A stretch of DNA of 64,000 nucleotides from Nitrosomonas sp. (GCA_016708955.1 JADJES010000003.1:248001-312000), one strand, 5' to 3'; shown: positions 7,699 through 16,995, counted from the stretch's first letter. Numbers and translations: made by a program. The notes: generated by a model not told the origin, from the sequence alone.

Positions 7699-10362
7699 GT
7701 GGAAAGTTCACACAATAGTAGTTACCGGATTTTTGCACGTTGGGCCGAATTCTCCTATCAAAATGCTATCTGGATTATTCTGCTCGTATTGTTATTGACT
7801 TCGCTGAGCACTGTTTATACAGTTAATAATCTTGGCGTTCACACCGATACGACGGACATGCTCTCCGAGGATGTTCCGTTCCGCGCCAATCATATCCGTT
7901 ATAAAAAATCATTTTCCCAGTATGAAGATACGTTTTTGCTGGTACTGGATGCTCCGACACCTGAACAAGCACATCAGGCTGCAAAACACTTTACCAACTA
8001 TCTGCAAAAAGATAGCGCGCAATTTTCCAATACTTATTATCTAACGGGAGAACCTTTTTTTGAGCAGAATGGTCTCTTTTTCAAGAGCCTGTCAGAACTG
8101 GGCCGCATTACTGATTATTTGGCCGCAGCACAACCGCTGATTGCGCGCATCGCAGAAAGTCCCACGCTTTATACATTTTTTTCTGTCCTCACAGAAGCTG
8201 TCGATGAGTTGCACGCGGGTCGTCAGTTAGAGCTGGAACCTGTATTTAATGGCGTCAGTGCAACACTGGATGCACGGCTTGCTGGTCAATCTCGTGCATT
8301 ATCCTGGCAAGCATTATTGGGTGGCGAAGCACAGAAAGAAACTTATCAAGAATTAATCATAGTGCAGCCCAAGCTCGACTATTCTCAAATATTTGCTGCT
8401 GAAGAGCCGATTAATGCAATTCGCACTGCTGCGCAGGATATGGGATTTACTCCGAACGCTGTTGAGAAATTACGCATTACGGGTGAAGTAGCGCTGGCTC
8501 ACGATGAACTCCTCAGTGCAATGCATGGTGCTCAGGATGCTGGAGTATTAGCGCTAGTGCTGGTGGCGATGGTGTTACTCATTGCATTCCGTTCTGCCGG
8601 AGCCATAGTCACAGTGATTGTGAGCCTGGTTCTCGGTTTATTGCTGACGGCAGCATTTGCCACTGCTGCCGTGGGGCATTTAAACCTAATTTCTATCGCA
8701 TTTGCTGTTTTATATATTGGCCTTGGTGTTGATTACGCCATCCACTTTTTGTTGCGACATGAAGAACTCAGGAAGCCTGAGCAATCTGTTTCAGAAGCGT
8801 TATATAAAGCTGGTGGCGATATGGGACAGGCACTTCTGATTTGTGCAATAACTACTGCGATTGGGTTCTATGCCTTCATGCCAACGGCTTATGAGGGGGT
8901 TGCAGAATTGGGTCTGATATCAGGAACAGGAATGCTGATCAGTTTTCTGGTTACCATGACGATGATTCCTGCCTTGCAAAGGTATTTCCCCACTCCAGTC
9001 AGAAAGTCATCAGCTTCGATTCAATCAATCAGTAAGGTTCTGGACCTACCAAGACACGCGCGTAAATTGGTATACAGTGTAACAATCATCGCAATTCTCG
9101 CTTCTGTCATGGCTTTGCCGCACATCAAATTCGATTATAATTTGTTGAATCTGAATAACCCGCGTGCGGAATCAGTTCAGACTCTGCAGGAGTTATTGAG
9201 AAACACGGAAGACTCACCTTGGCATATCAATATCTTAGTTGATAATGCCCAGGAAACAGGACAGGTTGTGCAACGACTTAGAGCATTGCCGGAAATAGAA
9301 AAAGTAGTCAGTTTGCTTGATCTGGTGCCTCAAGGACAGGAAGAAAAAAGTCTGTTGATTGAGGAAATGGCAATGACGCTTGGCCCTATTTCTTTTTCCC
9401 CCACAGCATTTCTGATTCCAAACCACCATACTGTTCCAGATGAGCGAATGGCGCTGGAAAAACTAAATACTGCATTAGACAGGTTTATCAGCGAGAAACC
9501 GGGGAATCCTTCTGAAACTTCTGCACGCGCGTTGCGTGCATCCCTGTCGAATCTATTGGCTGATCTGGATAAGCATACGATACAAAATGATCAGGGAGGG
9601 GAGCAATTATTGCGTGTGGTTAATCACGATTTACTCAGCCTGTTGCCCGGTTCTATTAAACGGCTGCAATTGGCATTGGCAGCGCAACCGTTTGCACAAG
9701 AGGCATTACCGGCATCTGTGAGTTCGCACTGGCATACGAGTGATGATGTATATCGAATCGCGGTATATCCGTCAGAGAATATTAATGACAATGACGCATT
9801 GCGTAGATTTGTTCATGCCGTGCAACAGATAGCACCCACTGCGACCGGCGTGCCGGTAATTAGTCTTGAAGCGGGTGAGGCCGTAGTGGATGCGTTTATT
9901 CATGCTTTCTCACTGGCGCTGCTGGGGGTCATATTTACACTATGGATGATGCTCAGAAGTTTCTCAGCGGCAGTGCTGGTATTAATACCGCTCTTATTGG
10001 CGGCTCTATTCACAGGGGCTTGCACAGTTTTGCTAGGGCTGCCGTTCAATTTTGCCAATATTATTGCTTTGCCGCTATTACTGGGTATCGGTATTGATAG
10101 TAGCTTGCATATGGTGCACAGAAGCCGTAACACCGGCACGGTTTATGAGAATTTATTGCATACCAGTACAGCGCGTGCCATTTTTTATAGCGCACTAACA
10201 ACTTTAGTGGGGTTTGGCAGCCTGGTGTTTTCCACACACCAGGGTACCGCCAGTATGGGTTTGCTGCTGACGGTTGGTTTGTTTCTGACGCTGGTTTGTG
10301 TGCTGATAATCCTGCCGGTTTTGTTGCATTCAACCAGTAAAAATAAAGAGCGTATTGCTTAA
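7699..10362 (+). CDS. hpnN: Hopanoid RND transporter HpnN
   Basis: An 887-residue inner-membrane protein of the RND/MMPL superfamily; HpnN is known to move hopanoids to the outer membrane. It has a single N-terminal helix, a large periplasmic domain, five membrane helices (about residues 275-425, with GLGVDYAIHFLLRHEE), a second periplasmic domain and a repeat of the helix block (about 735-880, with GIGIDSSLHMVHRSRN). The start is a GTG at 7699. It follows hpnM by 41 bases and is probably co-transcribed. Its stop lies 4 bases from the stop of the convergent rsmB-like gene. Confidence 0.93.
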   Translation: MESSHNSSYRIFARWAEFSYQNAIWIILLVLLLTSLSTVYTVNNLGVHTDTTDMLSEDVPFRANHIRYKKSFSQYEDTFLLVLDAPTPEQAHQAAKHFTNYLQKDSAQFSNTYYLTGEPFFEQNGLFFKSLSELGRITDYLAAAQPLIARIAESPTLYTFFSVLTEAVDELHAGRQLELEPVFNGVSATLDARLAGQSRALSWQALLGGEAQKETYQELIIVQPKLDYSQIFAAEEPINAIRTAAQDMGFTPNAVEKLRITGEVALAHDELLSAMHGAQDAGVLALVLVAMVLLIAFRSAGAIVTVIVSLVLGLLLTAAFATAAVGHLNLISIAFAVLYIGLGVDYAIHFLLRHEELRKPEQSVSEALYKAGGDMGQALLICAITTAIGFYAFMPTAYEGVAELGLISGTGMLISFLVTMTMIPALQRYFPTPVRKSSASIQSISKVLDLPRHARKLVYSVTIIAILASVMALPHIKFDYNLLNLNNPRAESVQTLQELLRNTEDSPWHINILVDNAQETGQVVQRLRALPEIEKVVSLLDLVPQGQEEKSLLIEEMAMTLGPISFSPTAFLIPNHHTVPDERMALEKLNTALDRFISEKPGNPSETSARALRASLSNLLADLDKHTIQNDQGGEQLLRVVNHDLLSLLPGSIKRLQLALAAQPFAQEALPASVSSHWHTSDDVYRIAVYPSENINDNDALRRFVHAVQQIAPTATGVPVISLEAGEAVVDAFIHAFSLALLGVIFTLWMMLRSFSAAVLVLIPLLLAALFTGACTVLLGLPFNFANIIALPLLLGIGIDSSLHMVHRSRNTGTVYENLLHTSTARAIFYSALTTLVGFGSLVFSTHQGTASMGLLLTVGLFLTLVCVLIILPVLLHSTSKNKERIA

Positions 10363-10366
10363 TTCT

Positions 10367-11638
10367 TTATTCCGGTTTTGTCACTTCAACGCGCGTTAAA
10401 GCCGCAGCAAAGAAGCCGTCAGTTTGATGCAGCAGAGGGGACAGCTGTAAGAATTCACCGGTATCCAGCGGTATCTTTTGTTGTGCCAGTAGCTCGGCGC
10501 AATTTAACAAGCTGAATTGTGGGTGTGTGTTTAGAAATTCTTGCACTACTTGTTGATTCTCTTCCGGCAAGAAACTGCATGTTGCATACACCAGCCGTCC
10601 TCCTGGTTTGAGCAAGCTGGCGGCAGCGGAAAGAATAGCGGCTTGTTTTGCTTTAAGCTCGTCAATACTCTGCGAGGACTGACGCCATTTTAAATCCGGA
10701 TTGCGGCGCAATGTTCCGAGACCACTGCAAGGTGCATCCACCAATACCCGATCTATTTTTCCAGTCAGCCGTTTAACTTTGATGTCGTTCTCATTCGCGA
10801 TGCGTTGCGCATGCAGATTGGATAAACCCGAACGTTTGAAGCGCGGTTTCAGATTATTCAATCTTTTTTCAGAGATATCAAAAGCATAAAGACGCCCTTT
10901 TGAATTCATCAAGGCGCCCAGTAGCAGCGATTTGCCGCCTGCTCCGGCACAGAAATCGACAACCATCTCCCCTCGCTTGGGTGCCAGCAAGTATCCGAGT
11001 AATTGACTGCCTTCATCCTGTACTTCTATTTTCCCGGATAAAAAGAGTTCATGGCGGTTGATCGCGGGTTTTCCGGTAAGCCGGATCCCACAGGGGGAAT
11101 AAGGTGTTTCTTGTGCTTCAATGCCTTCCTGGCTGAGCGTTTCAAGTACTTGATTACGTTTTGCAAGAATGGTATTAACCCGCAGATCAAGCGGTGCGGA
11201 TTTTTGTAAGGAAAATCCCAAGTTGAGAATGTCTGCATCCGTCATGGATTGCTTTAATTTTTCTACCAGCCATTCGGGAAACTCTGCTTGAATCGCCAGT
11301 GGGAGGGTTTCTAATTTGATCGCTTTGATTTCTGCTAACCATTTAGTTTCGGATTCGCTGATAAGCGATGTCAATTCACGCAAATTCATGCCATTAAATT
11401 TTACCAGATAGGCTAAAACCAGTGAGCGGGGCGTGATGCGTTCTGTCAGGCTTTCAAGAAAAAAGCGGTGGCGTAATATGCCGAAGACTGTTTCCGCAAT
11501 GAATGCGCGATCTTGTCCGCCCAGCAAGGGGTTTTCCCGGAAAAAGTGCCGCAGAATTCCGTCGGCGGGATATTCCAAAGGAAGTACAGTTCGTAGCGCA
11601 ATAATAGCTGAGTCTAGTTGAAAAGGCGTTAATTGCAT
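10367..11638 (-). CDS. RsmB/NOP family rRNA cytosine-C5 methyltransferase
   Basis: A 423-residue SAM-dependent RNA m5C methyltransferase of the RsmB/NOP2 family. The SAM-binding region VVDFCAGAGGKSLLLGALM, the motif DAPCSGLGTLRRNPDLKWR and the catalytic YATCSFLPEENQ are all present. The N-terminal about 130 residues are helical (DRAFIAETVFGILRHR) but shorter than the NusB-like domain of E. coli RsmB, so the exact target base is uncertain. It is convergent with hpnN and lies upstream of, but separated by a palindromic repeat from, the DUF3108 gene. Confidence 0.88.
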   Translation of the reverse strand: MQLTPFQLDSAIIALRTVLPLEYPADGILRHFFRENPLLGGQDRAFIAETVFGILRHRFFLESLTERITPRSLVLAYLVKFNGMNLRELTSLISESETKWLAEIKAIKLETLPLAIQAEFPEWLVEKLKQSMTDADILNLGFSLQKSAPLDLRVNTILAKRNQVLETLSQEGIEAQETPYSPCGIRLTGKPAINRHELFLSGKIEVQDEGSQLLGYLLAPKRGEMVVDFCAGAGGKSLLLGALMNSKGRLYAFDISEKRLNNLKPRFKRSGLSNLHAQRIANENDIKVKRLTGKIDRVLVDAPCSGLGTLRRNPDLKWRQSSQSIDELKAKQAAILSAAASLLKPGGRLVYATCSFLPEENQQVVQEFLNTHPQFSLLNCAELLAQQKIPLDTGEFLQLSPLLHQTDGFFAAALTRVEVTKPE

Positions 11639-11726
11639 TGATTTCCTGATGTGTATTTGATCAACTGGGAGAAACGTTGATTCAGTTTGTCTATGATGCG
11701 TTTTTTAACCGGCCTGCTTAAGGAGG

Positions 11727-11823
11727 CTCTGAATAACTGTCATTTCGAGCATAGCGAGAAATCTATGGTATTGATTTTCAGAGATTTCTATTTTTTGGAA
11801 TGACATATGAGGGTTATTCAGAG
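11727..11823. repeat. Palindromic MITE-like element
   Basis: Perfect terminal inverted repeats CTCTGAATAAC / GTTATTCAGAG enclose a second pair of imperfect arms built on GTCATTTCGAGCATAGCGAGAAATC. The whole 97-bp unit could fold into a cruciform or RNA hairpin. It fills the gap between rsmB-like and DUF3108 genes, ending 6 bases from the latter's stop codon. Related GTCATTnCGnnC sequences occur at about 29650, 31260 and 34880. Confidence 0.75.
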
Positions 11824-11828
11824 TTTCC

Positions 11829-12548
11829 CTAATGATCGGCTTTATAGCTAATGTTAATTCCGGTAACTAGTTTATCGATTTCGCGGCCATTTTCTTCTAC
11901 GGATATGATGCGAACCGGTAGCATGTGATTGTTCAGTGCGAGCCACAATTTTCTTTTTAGTTTAGAATTCTTCTCTTCTTGTCGAGTCAATACGATTGTT
12001 TCTACTTTTCCGATCGGGGTATCGAGGATTTCTTCCGTCACGGTATAGCGCGATAACCGCAGAGTCAGGTCATTGGTGACATGACGTTCCACATGATGTT
12101 CAGGGGGTTCGGTGAATATGAAATTGTACGACAAGCTCAAACGATCCAACGTGCCTTCCGGTAATTTCTCCTGTGCTGCTTGGCCCTCGTGTTGCAGCGT
12201 AATGATATGATTTCTCCAATCAAATATCGCCAGACTGGGTTCTTTTTTGCCGCGTTTTTCGTAGGCACGGAATGGCTGCAATCCCTGTTTGGTGATGATT
12301 CCTTCGCTACGGCGCACGATGCTGTTGGGCTCGATGAGTTTATATACACCGGTAGCTTGCGCTTTGCTGTTGATCGTATAACGATACCCGTCATCGGTGT
12401 GCTTCTTCACCTCCATCACCTCTGTGATTTCCCCTTCACCGACATCCGTTTTAACGCTGTAACTGATTTCAATACGCGACGGTATCTCCGTGGCTAATAC
12501 TGAGAAACTGAGTATCCACAACAGAAGAATCGGTGGTAGAAATTTCAT
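11829..12548 (-). CDS. DUF3108 domain-containing secreted protein
   Basis: A 239-residue protein with an N-terminal signal peptide (MKFLPPILLLWILSFSVLATE), so periplasmic or outer-membrane associated. The body matches the DUF3108 pattern: beta-rich, with SYSVKTDVGEGEITE, FRAYEKRGKKE, an FDW motif (AIFDWRNHIITL) and a C-terminal LWLALNNHMLPVRI. The family's function is unknown. Its ATG overlaps the purN stop codon by four bases (ATGA), so it is translationally coupled to purN, an arrangement common in betaproteobacteria. Confidence 0.85.
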   Translation of the reverse strand: MKFLPPILLLWILSFSVLATEIPSRIEISYSVKTDVGEGEITEVMEVKKHTDDGYRYTINSKAQATGVYKLIEPNSIVRRSEGIITKQGLQPFRAYEKRGKKEPSLAIFDWRNHIITLQHEGQAAQEKLPEGTLDRLSLSYNFIFTEPPEHHVERHVTNDLTLRLSRYTVTEEILDTPIGKVETIVLTRQEEKNSKLKRKLWLALNNHMLPVRIISVEENGREIDKLVTGINISYKADH

Positions 12549-13183
12549 TCGGATAATCCTGGCGAATAAAGCGCAATTTCACTGACACTAGAATCTATCA
12601 CTTCAACGCGATTCTCATTCAATCGGATCTGATCTTCCATAAACCAGCGCACGGCCTGAGGGTAAATACGGTGTTCTTGCTGTAAAACCCGGGTTGCCAG
12701 CGTTTCCTCAGTATCTTCGGACAATACAGGAATAGCAGCCTGAATCACAATCGGCCCATGATCCAGCTGCGCAGTGACAAAATGTACGGTGCAGCCATGT
12801 ATTCTAATCCCTTCTTGAAGCGCTCTTGCATGCGTTCCCAAACCTGGAAATGCCGGTAATAATGATGGATGAATATTCATTAACCGGCCTTGATAACGTT
12901 GTACAAAGCGATCGCTTAGTATACGCATGAAGCCAGCCAGTGCAATCAGTTTGGGTTGGCAAGCATCAATTCTTTCTGCCAATGCCGTATCGAATGTCTG
13001 ACGGTCTGGAAAAATCCGATGATCGATGACGATGGTTTCCGCGCCATATTTTCGGGCGATTTCCAGCCCAGTTGCATTCGGATTGTTACTGATAACCGTG
13101 ATGCGATCTACCTGAAATCCGGCTTCCAACAGTGCTTGCATATTACTGCCGCGACCGGAGATAAGAATGACCAATGATTTCAT
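12545..13183 (-). CDS. purN: Phosphoribosylglycinamide formyltransferase (GART 1)
   Basis: A 212-residue enzyme that transfers formyl from 10-formyl-THF to GAR in purine synthesis. The phosphate-binding ISGRGSNMQAL at the N terminus, NIHPSLLPAFPGLGTHARAL with the catalytic Asn and His, and FVTAQLDHGPIV with the catalytic Asp are all present. The length is normal. It lies 23 bases after purM on the same strand, so purM-purN-DUF3108 form an operon. Confidence 0.96.
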   Translation of the reverse strand: MKSLVILISGRGSNMQALLEAGFQVDRITVISNNPNATGLEIARKYGAETIVIDHRIFPDRQTFDTALAERIDACQPKLIALAGFMRILSDRFVQRYQGRLMNIHPSLLPAFPGLGTHARALQEGIRIHGCTVHFVTAQLDHGPIVIQAAIPVLSEDTEETLATRVLQQEHRIYPQAVRWFMEDQIRLNENRVEVIDSSVSEIALYSPGLSE

Positions 13184-13206
13184 GGTGCCGTTGGAAGACT
13201 GACCAT

Positions 13207-14265
13207 CTAAACTAAAACGGTCGAGGCCTGATTGTTTAAGCGCGGTTTAATTTCACCGATCTGCCAGACGGTTTCGCCGGATGCACGCAAACTCCGCAGT
13301 GCGTTTTCCGCATGATCAGGCGCCACTACGATCACCATGCCAATGCCGCAATTAAATACACGCGCCATCTCATGATCCGCAACATTCCCTTGTCGTTGCA
13401 GCCAGTGGAATAGCGGCGGCATTTCCCAGGCATTTTTCTGCAATACGGCCATGAGCTGATCCGGCAGAATACGCGGCACATTCTCAACCAATCCGCCGCC
13501 GGTAATGTGCGCCAGGCCTTTAACAGGGAGTTGTTTGATCAGCTCAAGTACCGGTTTTACGTAAATGCGCGTCGGCATCATAATAGTGTTAGCGAGCGGC
13601 TTGCCATGGAAATCCGCAGATAAATCGATGCGGTTATTTTCAATAATCTTGCGAATCAACGAATACCCATTGGAATGCGCACCACTCGATGCGAGACCCA
13701 GCACAATATCGCCTGCTTGTATCGTAGCACCGCTGATAATCCGGTCTTTCTCAACAATACCGACCGCAAATCCGGCAAGATCATATTCATCGTGCGGATA
13801 CATGCCCGGCATTTCAGCCGTCTCGCCGCCGATCAATGCACAACCTGCCAGTTCACACCCTTTGGCAACGCCGCTGATCACCGCAGTCGCAGTTTCCACA
13901 TTTAATTTGCCGCAAGCAAAATAATCCAGAAAAAATAAAGGCTCTGCGCCTTGCACCAGTATATCGTTAACGCTCATCGCCACCAGGTCAATGCCAATGC
14001 TGTCGTGCTGATTGAGCTGAAAAGCCAGTTTTAGCTTGGTGCCCACGCCATCCGTACCGGAAACCAGAACGGGATTTTGATATTTCTTGGAAATTTCAAA
14101 CAACGCACCAAAACCGCCAATCCCGGTAAGCACCTCGGGGCGTAATGTGCGTTTCGCAAACGGTTTGATATTTTCAACCAACCGATCCCCTGCATCAATG
14201 TCTACACCGGCGTCACGATAGGAGAGTTGGGTTGTATTGGGTTGATCTGAATTGGATGAAGTCAA
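13207..14265 (-). CDS. purM: Phosphoribosylformylglycinamidine cyclo-ligase (AIR synthetase)
   Basis: A 352-residue ATP-dependent enzyme that closes the imidazole ring in purine synthesis. The family signatures SYRDAGVDIDAGDRLV, VSGTDGVGTKLKLA, the Gly-rich ALIGGETAEMPGMY and LAHITGGGLVENVPRI are intact. The length matches the family. It is the first gene of the purM-purN-DUF3108 operon. Confidence 0.97.
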   Translation of the reverse strand: MTSSNSDQPNTTQLSYRDAGVDIDAGDRLVENIKPFAKRTLRPEVLTGIGGFGALFEISKKYQNPVLVSGTDGVGTKLKLAFQLNQHDSIGIDLVAMSVNDILVQGAEPLFFLDYFACGKLNVETATAVISGVAKGCELAGCALIGGETAEMPGMYPHDEYDLAGFAVGIVEKDRIISGATIQAGDIVLGLASSGAHSNGYSLIRKIIENNRIDLSADFHGKPLANTIMMPTRIYVKPVLELIKQLPVKGLAHITGGGLVENVPRILPDQLMAVLQKNAWEMPPLFHWLQRQGNVADHEMARVFNCGIGMVIVVAPDHAENALRSLRASGETVWQIGEIKPRLNNQASTVLV

Positions 14266-14650
14266 GTTGAATTTTCTCGTGCGGTTACAGAATGAGTGTT
14301 GCTTATAAAGTGCGATTTTACCGCAAATGAGCGATCAGCATGCTGTGGATATGTATAAAATCAATTAAATTGATGTTGGGGGCTGTAACAGTGGTGAAAG
14401 TATCGCTATTGATTGTGATGAAAGCAATAGAGTAAGAAATCGCTCTTCATCCAGATGAATTAACTGATTTGTGCGCTGCTTGAACTTGATCTGCTCGTTA
14501 ATAATAGAAAAGACGCTAATTCCTTCTGGTGGTCTCGTTGATGATTTCTGAACATTAGTTAAAACTGAATTCGTATAGATAGGGATCTATTCAAGTGACT
14601 TTATTTATCTGATGTCACGATGAACTAAGGGAGCTTCATTGGCTTGTTAA
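14266..14650. other. Intergenic region upstream of purM
   Basis: About 385 bases without a credible reading frame on either strand. It must hold the purM promoter near its left end, but no clear -35/-10 pair, PurR-type operator or riboswitch stands out to me. Confidence 0.35.
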
Positions 14651-14690
14651 TTTTATTACACTTCAGCCAGGCGACTGAAGTGTAATAAAA
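14651..14690. terminator. Perfect 16-bp inverted repeat, likely terminator
   Basis: TTTTATTACACTTCAG and its exact reverse complement flank an 8-base loop. The repeat sits 14 bases downstream of the stop of the small secreted-protein gene on the minus strand, so it probably ends that transcript. The stem is AT-rich and lacks a separate T-tract, so termination is an inference. Confidence 0.55.
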
Positions 14691-14703
14691 TACTAGATTA
14701 CTT

Positions 14704-15062
14704 CTAATCTCTATCGACACAAACAAAATCAATACGGCTATCTTCTACAGTCGCATCAGCAGTTCCATTTGTGCCTGGGTTTATGTTATTCCTCGTGATG
14801 GTGAATAAGTACTGTTTCTCCGCAGCAGCTCCTGGGTTTGTTACATCAGCGCTTGCAACGACCATGCAGTCATTGTTGCCCACACCACCATTTGCGGTAT
14901 GTGTTGCACTGATTAATGTAGTCCAAAGAACATTATCGGTGAGAACAACATCCGTGACTGTTCCCCGCCGCCATCCAATTCATCATTGGCAGCAAAAATT
15001 TGTGCGGAAAAAAAGCCTGCATATATGGCCAGCAATAATTTAGGTACATAGCTATTTTTCAT
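14704..15062 (-). pseudogene. Small secreted protein, frameshifted
   Basis: Reading down from the ATG at 15062, a signal peptide (MKNSYVPKLLLAIYAGFFSAQIFA) is followed by ANDELDGGG. The frame then fails, but after a one-base shift in the CCCC run at 14963-14966 (plus strand) a clean open frame continues: TVTDVVLTDNVLW, CMVVASADVTNPG, then RIDFVCVDRD and stop at 14704. Restored, the product has about 120 residues with two cysteines in the second half. I do not recognise the family. The shift fits one missing G in a glycine-coding homopolymer, so it may be a read error or a real null allele. A perfect hairpin follows the stop. Confidence 0.6.
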
Positions 15063-15221
15063 CATTATCTTCTTTGGATTGTAAAAATTAAAACTACTTT
15101 GCGGGCGGCCCTGGTAAAAAATATTTTCTTGTTGTAGAGAATGAGAATAAAGATTCAGAAAGACTTCCTCTGTAGTAATAGTCACAAATGTTGTTAGTTT
15201 AGAAGAAGTAAAAATTCCGGT

Positions 15222-15267
15222 ATGGTCAACTCGTGGCAGAGGAATATTCTGGTAGTAAGTTGACCAT
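15222..15267. repeat. 10-bp perfect inverted repeat
   Basis: ATGGTCAACT at 15222-15231 is matched by AGTTGACCAT at 15258-15267 across a 26-base spacer. It lies about 160 bases upstream of the small secreted-protein start (minus strand). It may be an operator or the ends of a small element; nothing else in 15190-15480 is recognisable. Confidence 0.4.
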
Positions 15268-15502
15268 GATGCATGTGAATCTAAATGGGTGGTATTATTG
15301 AGACGAATATTGCAAATAATGTTCTTTCAAGAGTATTGCTTCGCCGATTGAACTTATATCTCCTTTACATCAAAATCCCGCAGCAGTATCAGGAGCCATC
15401 CGGGTGTGTAAATGGCAATGATAAGTCACACAATTAGTACGTATTTTTAACAGCAAGAAAAAGCTGATGAGGGTATGATCAACGCTAATTTTTGTTACAG
15501 CG

Positions 15503-15579
15503 ATACCGCCGCAGGGCGGTATTAATTTCTTTCCGGGAACCCGTAGATTTTAGCCTCCAGCTTAACTGGCGGTTTTTTT
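15503..15579 (+). promoter_or_regulatory. Structured leader with terminator-like hairpin before hpnO
   Basis: Hairpin 1 is ATACCGCC-GCAG-GGCGGTAT (15503-15522). A small CGG/CCG hairpin follows at 15534-15543. The last hairpin, CCAG-CTTAA-CTGG with an outer GCC/GGT extension, ends in seven T residues (15573-15579), 19 bases before the hpnO start. The sequence GGCGGT occurs in the 3' arm of both hairpin 1 (15515-15520) and the terminator (15568-15573), so ACCGCC at 15505-15510 could pair with either. That is the layout of a transcription attenuator or riboswitch platform; no known riboswitch class is recognised. Confidence 0.45.
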
Positions 15580-15597
15580 AAATTGCAGAGGTCGTTC

Positions 15598-16986
15598 ATG
15601 TCTTTCAGTATAGCCAACCTGTTATCACAACATCGCACGGATAAATTTGACTTGCACGAGCGGTATCTGAATGCTCAGATGGTCAGGGTCTTGAAAACGA
15701 TAGGCTATGACCGGAACTATGAGCGTGCTGCCGGGCAATATCTGTATGACGAACAGGGTAACGAATATCTGGATCTGCTGAGTGGTTTCGGTGTTTATGC
15801 GTTTGGCCGTAACCATCCGACTATTGTCAATGCTTTGAAAGAAGTATTGTCGCTCGAGATGCCCGATTTGGTGCAGATGGATGTATCGATTCTGAGCGGT
15901 TTACTGGCCAAGGAGATTTTGGCCACGACGCCGGACAATCTAGAGCGGGCTTTCTTTTGTAACTCGGGTACGGAAGCAGTTGAGGCGGCGATAAAGTTTG
16001 CGCGGTACGTGACCAAGCGCAATCGCATTATTTGTTGTGATCATGCTTACCATGGTTTGACGATGGGGGCTTTATCGTTGAATGGCGAGCAGATTTTTAA
16101 GGATGGTTTCGGCCCGTTATTGCAAGACTGCGGTTCGGTTCCATTCAATGATCTTGCCGCTTTGGAACAAGCACTCAGTAGCCGCAATGTGGCGGCGTTT
16201 TTGGTGGAGCCGATTCAGGGCAAAGGCGTGAATATCCCGGATGATAACTACCTTCCCGAAGTCGAACGCTTATGCAAGAAATACGGCACATTGTTTGTCG
16301 CGGATGAAATTCAAACCGGCCTTGGACGCACGGGCAAATTTTGGGCGATTGAACATTGGGGTGTAAAGCCGGACATGATTTGCATGGCTAAGGCGCTTTC
16401 CGGCGGTTTTGTTCCCATTGGTGCGGTGGCCATGACGCAACAGATTATGGATAGCGTTTTTAATCGTATGGATCGCGCTGTTGTGCATGGTTCCACCTTT
16501 TCCAAGAATAATATGGCGATGGCTGCTGGCCTGGCCAGCCTGGAAGTGATAAGGGCAGAGAATCTGGTCGAGAACAGCGCGAAAATGGGTGCTGAAATAA
16601 TTAGCAGAATAAATGCACTAGCCGGTCAATTTGAATTTCTGAAAGAAGCGCGCGGCAAAGGCTCAATGATTGCAGTTGAGTTCAAATCACCGAAAAGTCT
16701 GACACTCAAAGCTGCCTGGATGATGCTGGAAGCGGCCAACAAGGGTTTATTCTGCCAAATGATTACCATTCCGCTATTTAAAGAGCACAGAATTTTGACG
16801 CAGGTGGCAGGGCATGGCATGAACGTGATTAAGATACTGCCGCCGCTGATACTGACTGAAAAAGACATCGATCACATCATTAGCGCCTTTACCAAGACAA
16901 TTGCGGATACGCATCAAGTACCGGGTTCTATCTGGGAACTGGGTAAGAATCTCGCGGGCCATGCGTTAAAAGCAAAAGCGGGATAG
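15598..16986 (+). CDS. hpnO: Class III aminotransferase, HpnO-like (aminobacteriohopanetriol synthesis)
   Basis: A 462-residue PLP-dependent class III aminotransferase. The ATG at 15598 follows AGAGG by six bases; an upstream TTG is less likely. The N terminus (LHERYLNAQMVRVLKTIGYDR) matches HpnO, which aminates the ribose-derived side chain of hopanoids to give aminobacteriohopanetriol. NSGTEAVEAAIKFAR binds the cofactor phosphate, ADEIQTGLGRTG holds the pyridine-binding Asp, and the Schiff-base Lys is in MAKALSGGFVP. The hopanoid genes hpnH/B/M/N lie 5-11 kb upstream, supporting the call; ornithine or 4-aminobutyrate transaminases are the alternatives. A structured leader precedes it. Confidence 0.7.
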   Translation: MSFSIANLLSQHRTDKFDLHERYLNAQMVRVLKTIGYDRNYERAAGQYLYDEQGNEYLDLLSGFGVYAFGRNHPTIVNALKEVLSLEMPDLVQMDVSILSGLLAKEILATTPDNLERAFFCNSGTEAVEAAIKFARYVTKRNRIICCDHAYHGLTMGALSLNGEQIFKDGFGPLLQDCGSVPFNDLAALEQALSSRNVAAFLVEPIQGKGVNIPDDNYLPEVERLCKKYGTLFVADEIQTGLGRTGKFWAIEHWGVKPDMICMAKALSGGFVPIGAVAMTQQIMDSVFNRMDRAVVHGSTFSKNNMAMAAGLASLEVIRAENLVENSAKMGAEIISRINALAGQFEFLKEARGKGSMIAVEFKSPKSLTLKAAWMMLEAANKGLFCQMITIPLFKEHRILTQVAGHGMNVIKILPPLILTEKDIDHIISAFTKTIADTHQVPGSIWELGKNLAGHALKAKAG

Positions 16987-16995
16987 AACAACAGC

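Noticed and set aside
14771..15043. Plus-strand frame of 90 codons
   Set aside because: It lies antisense to the frameshifted secreted-protein gene, whose signal peptide and continuous second frame are far more convincing.
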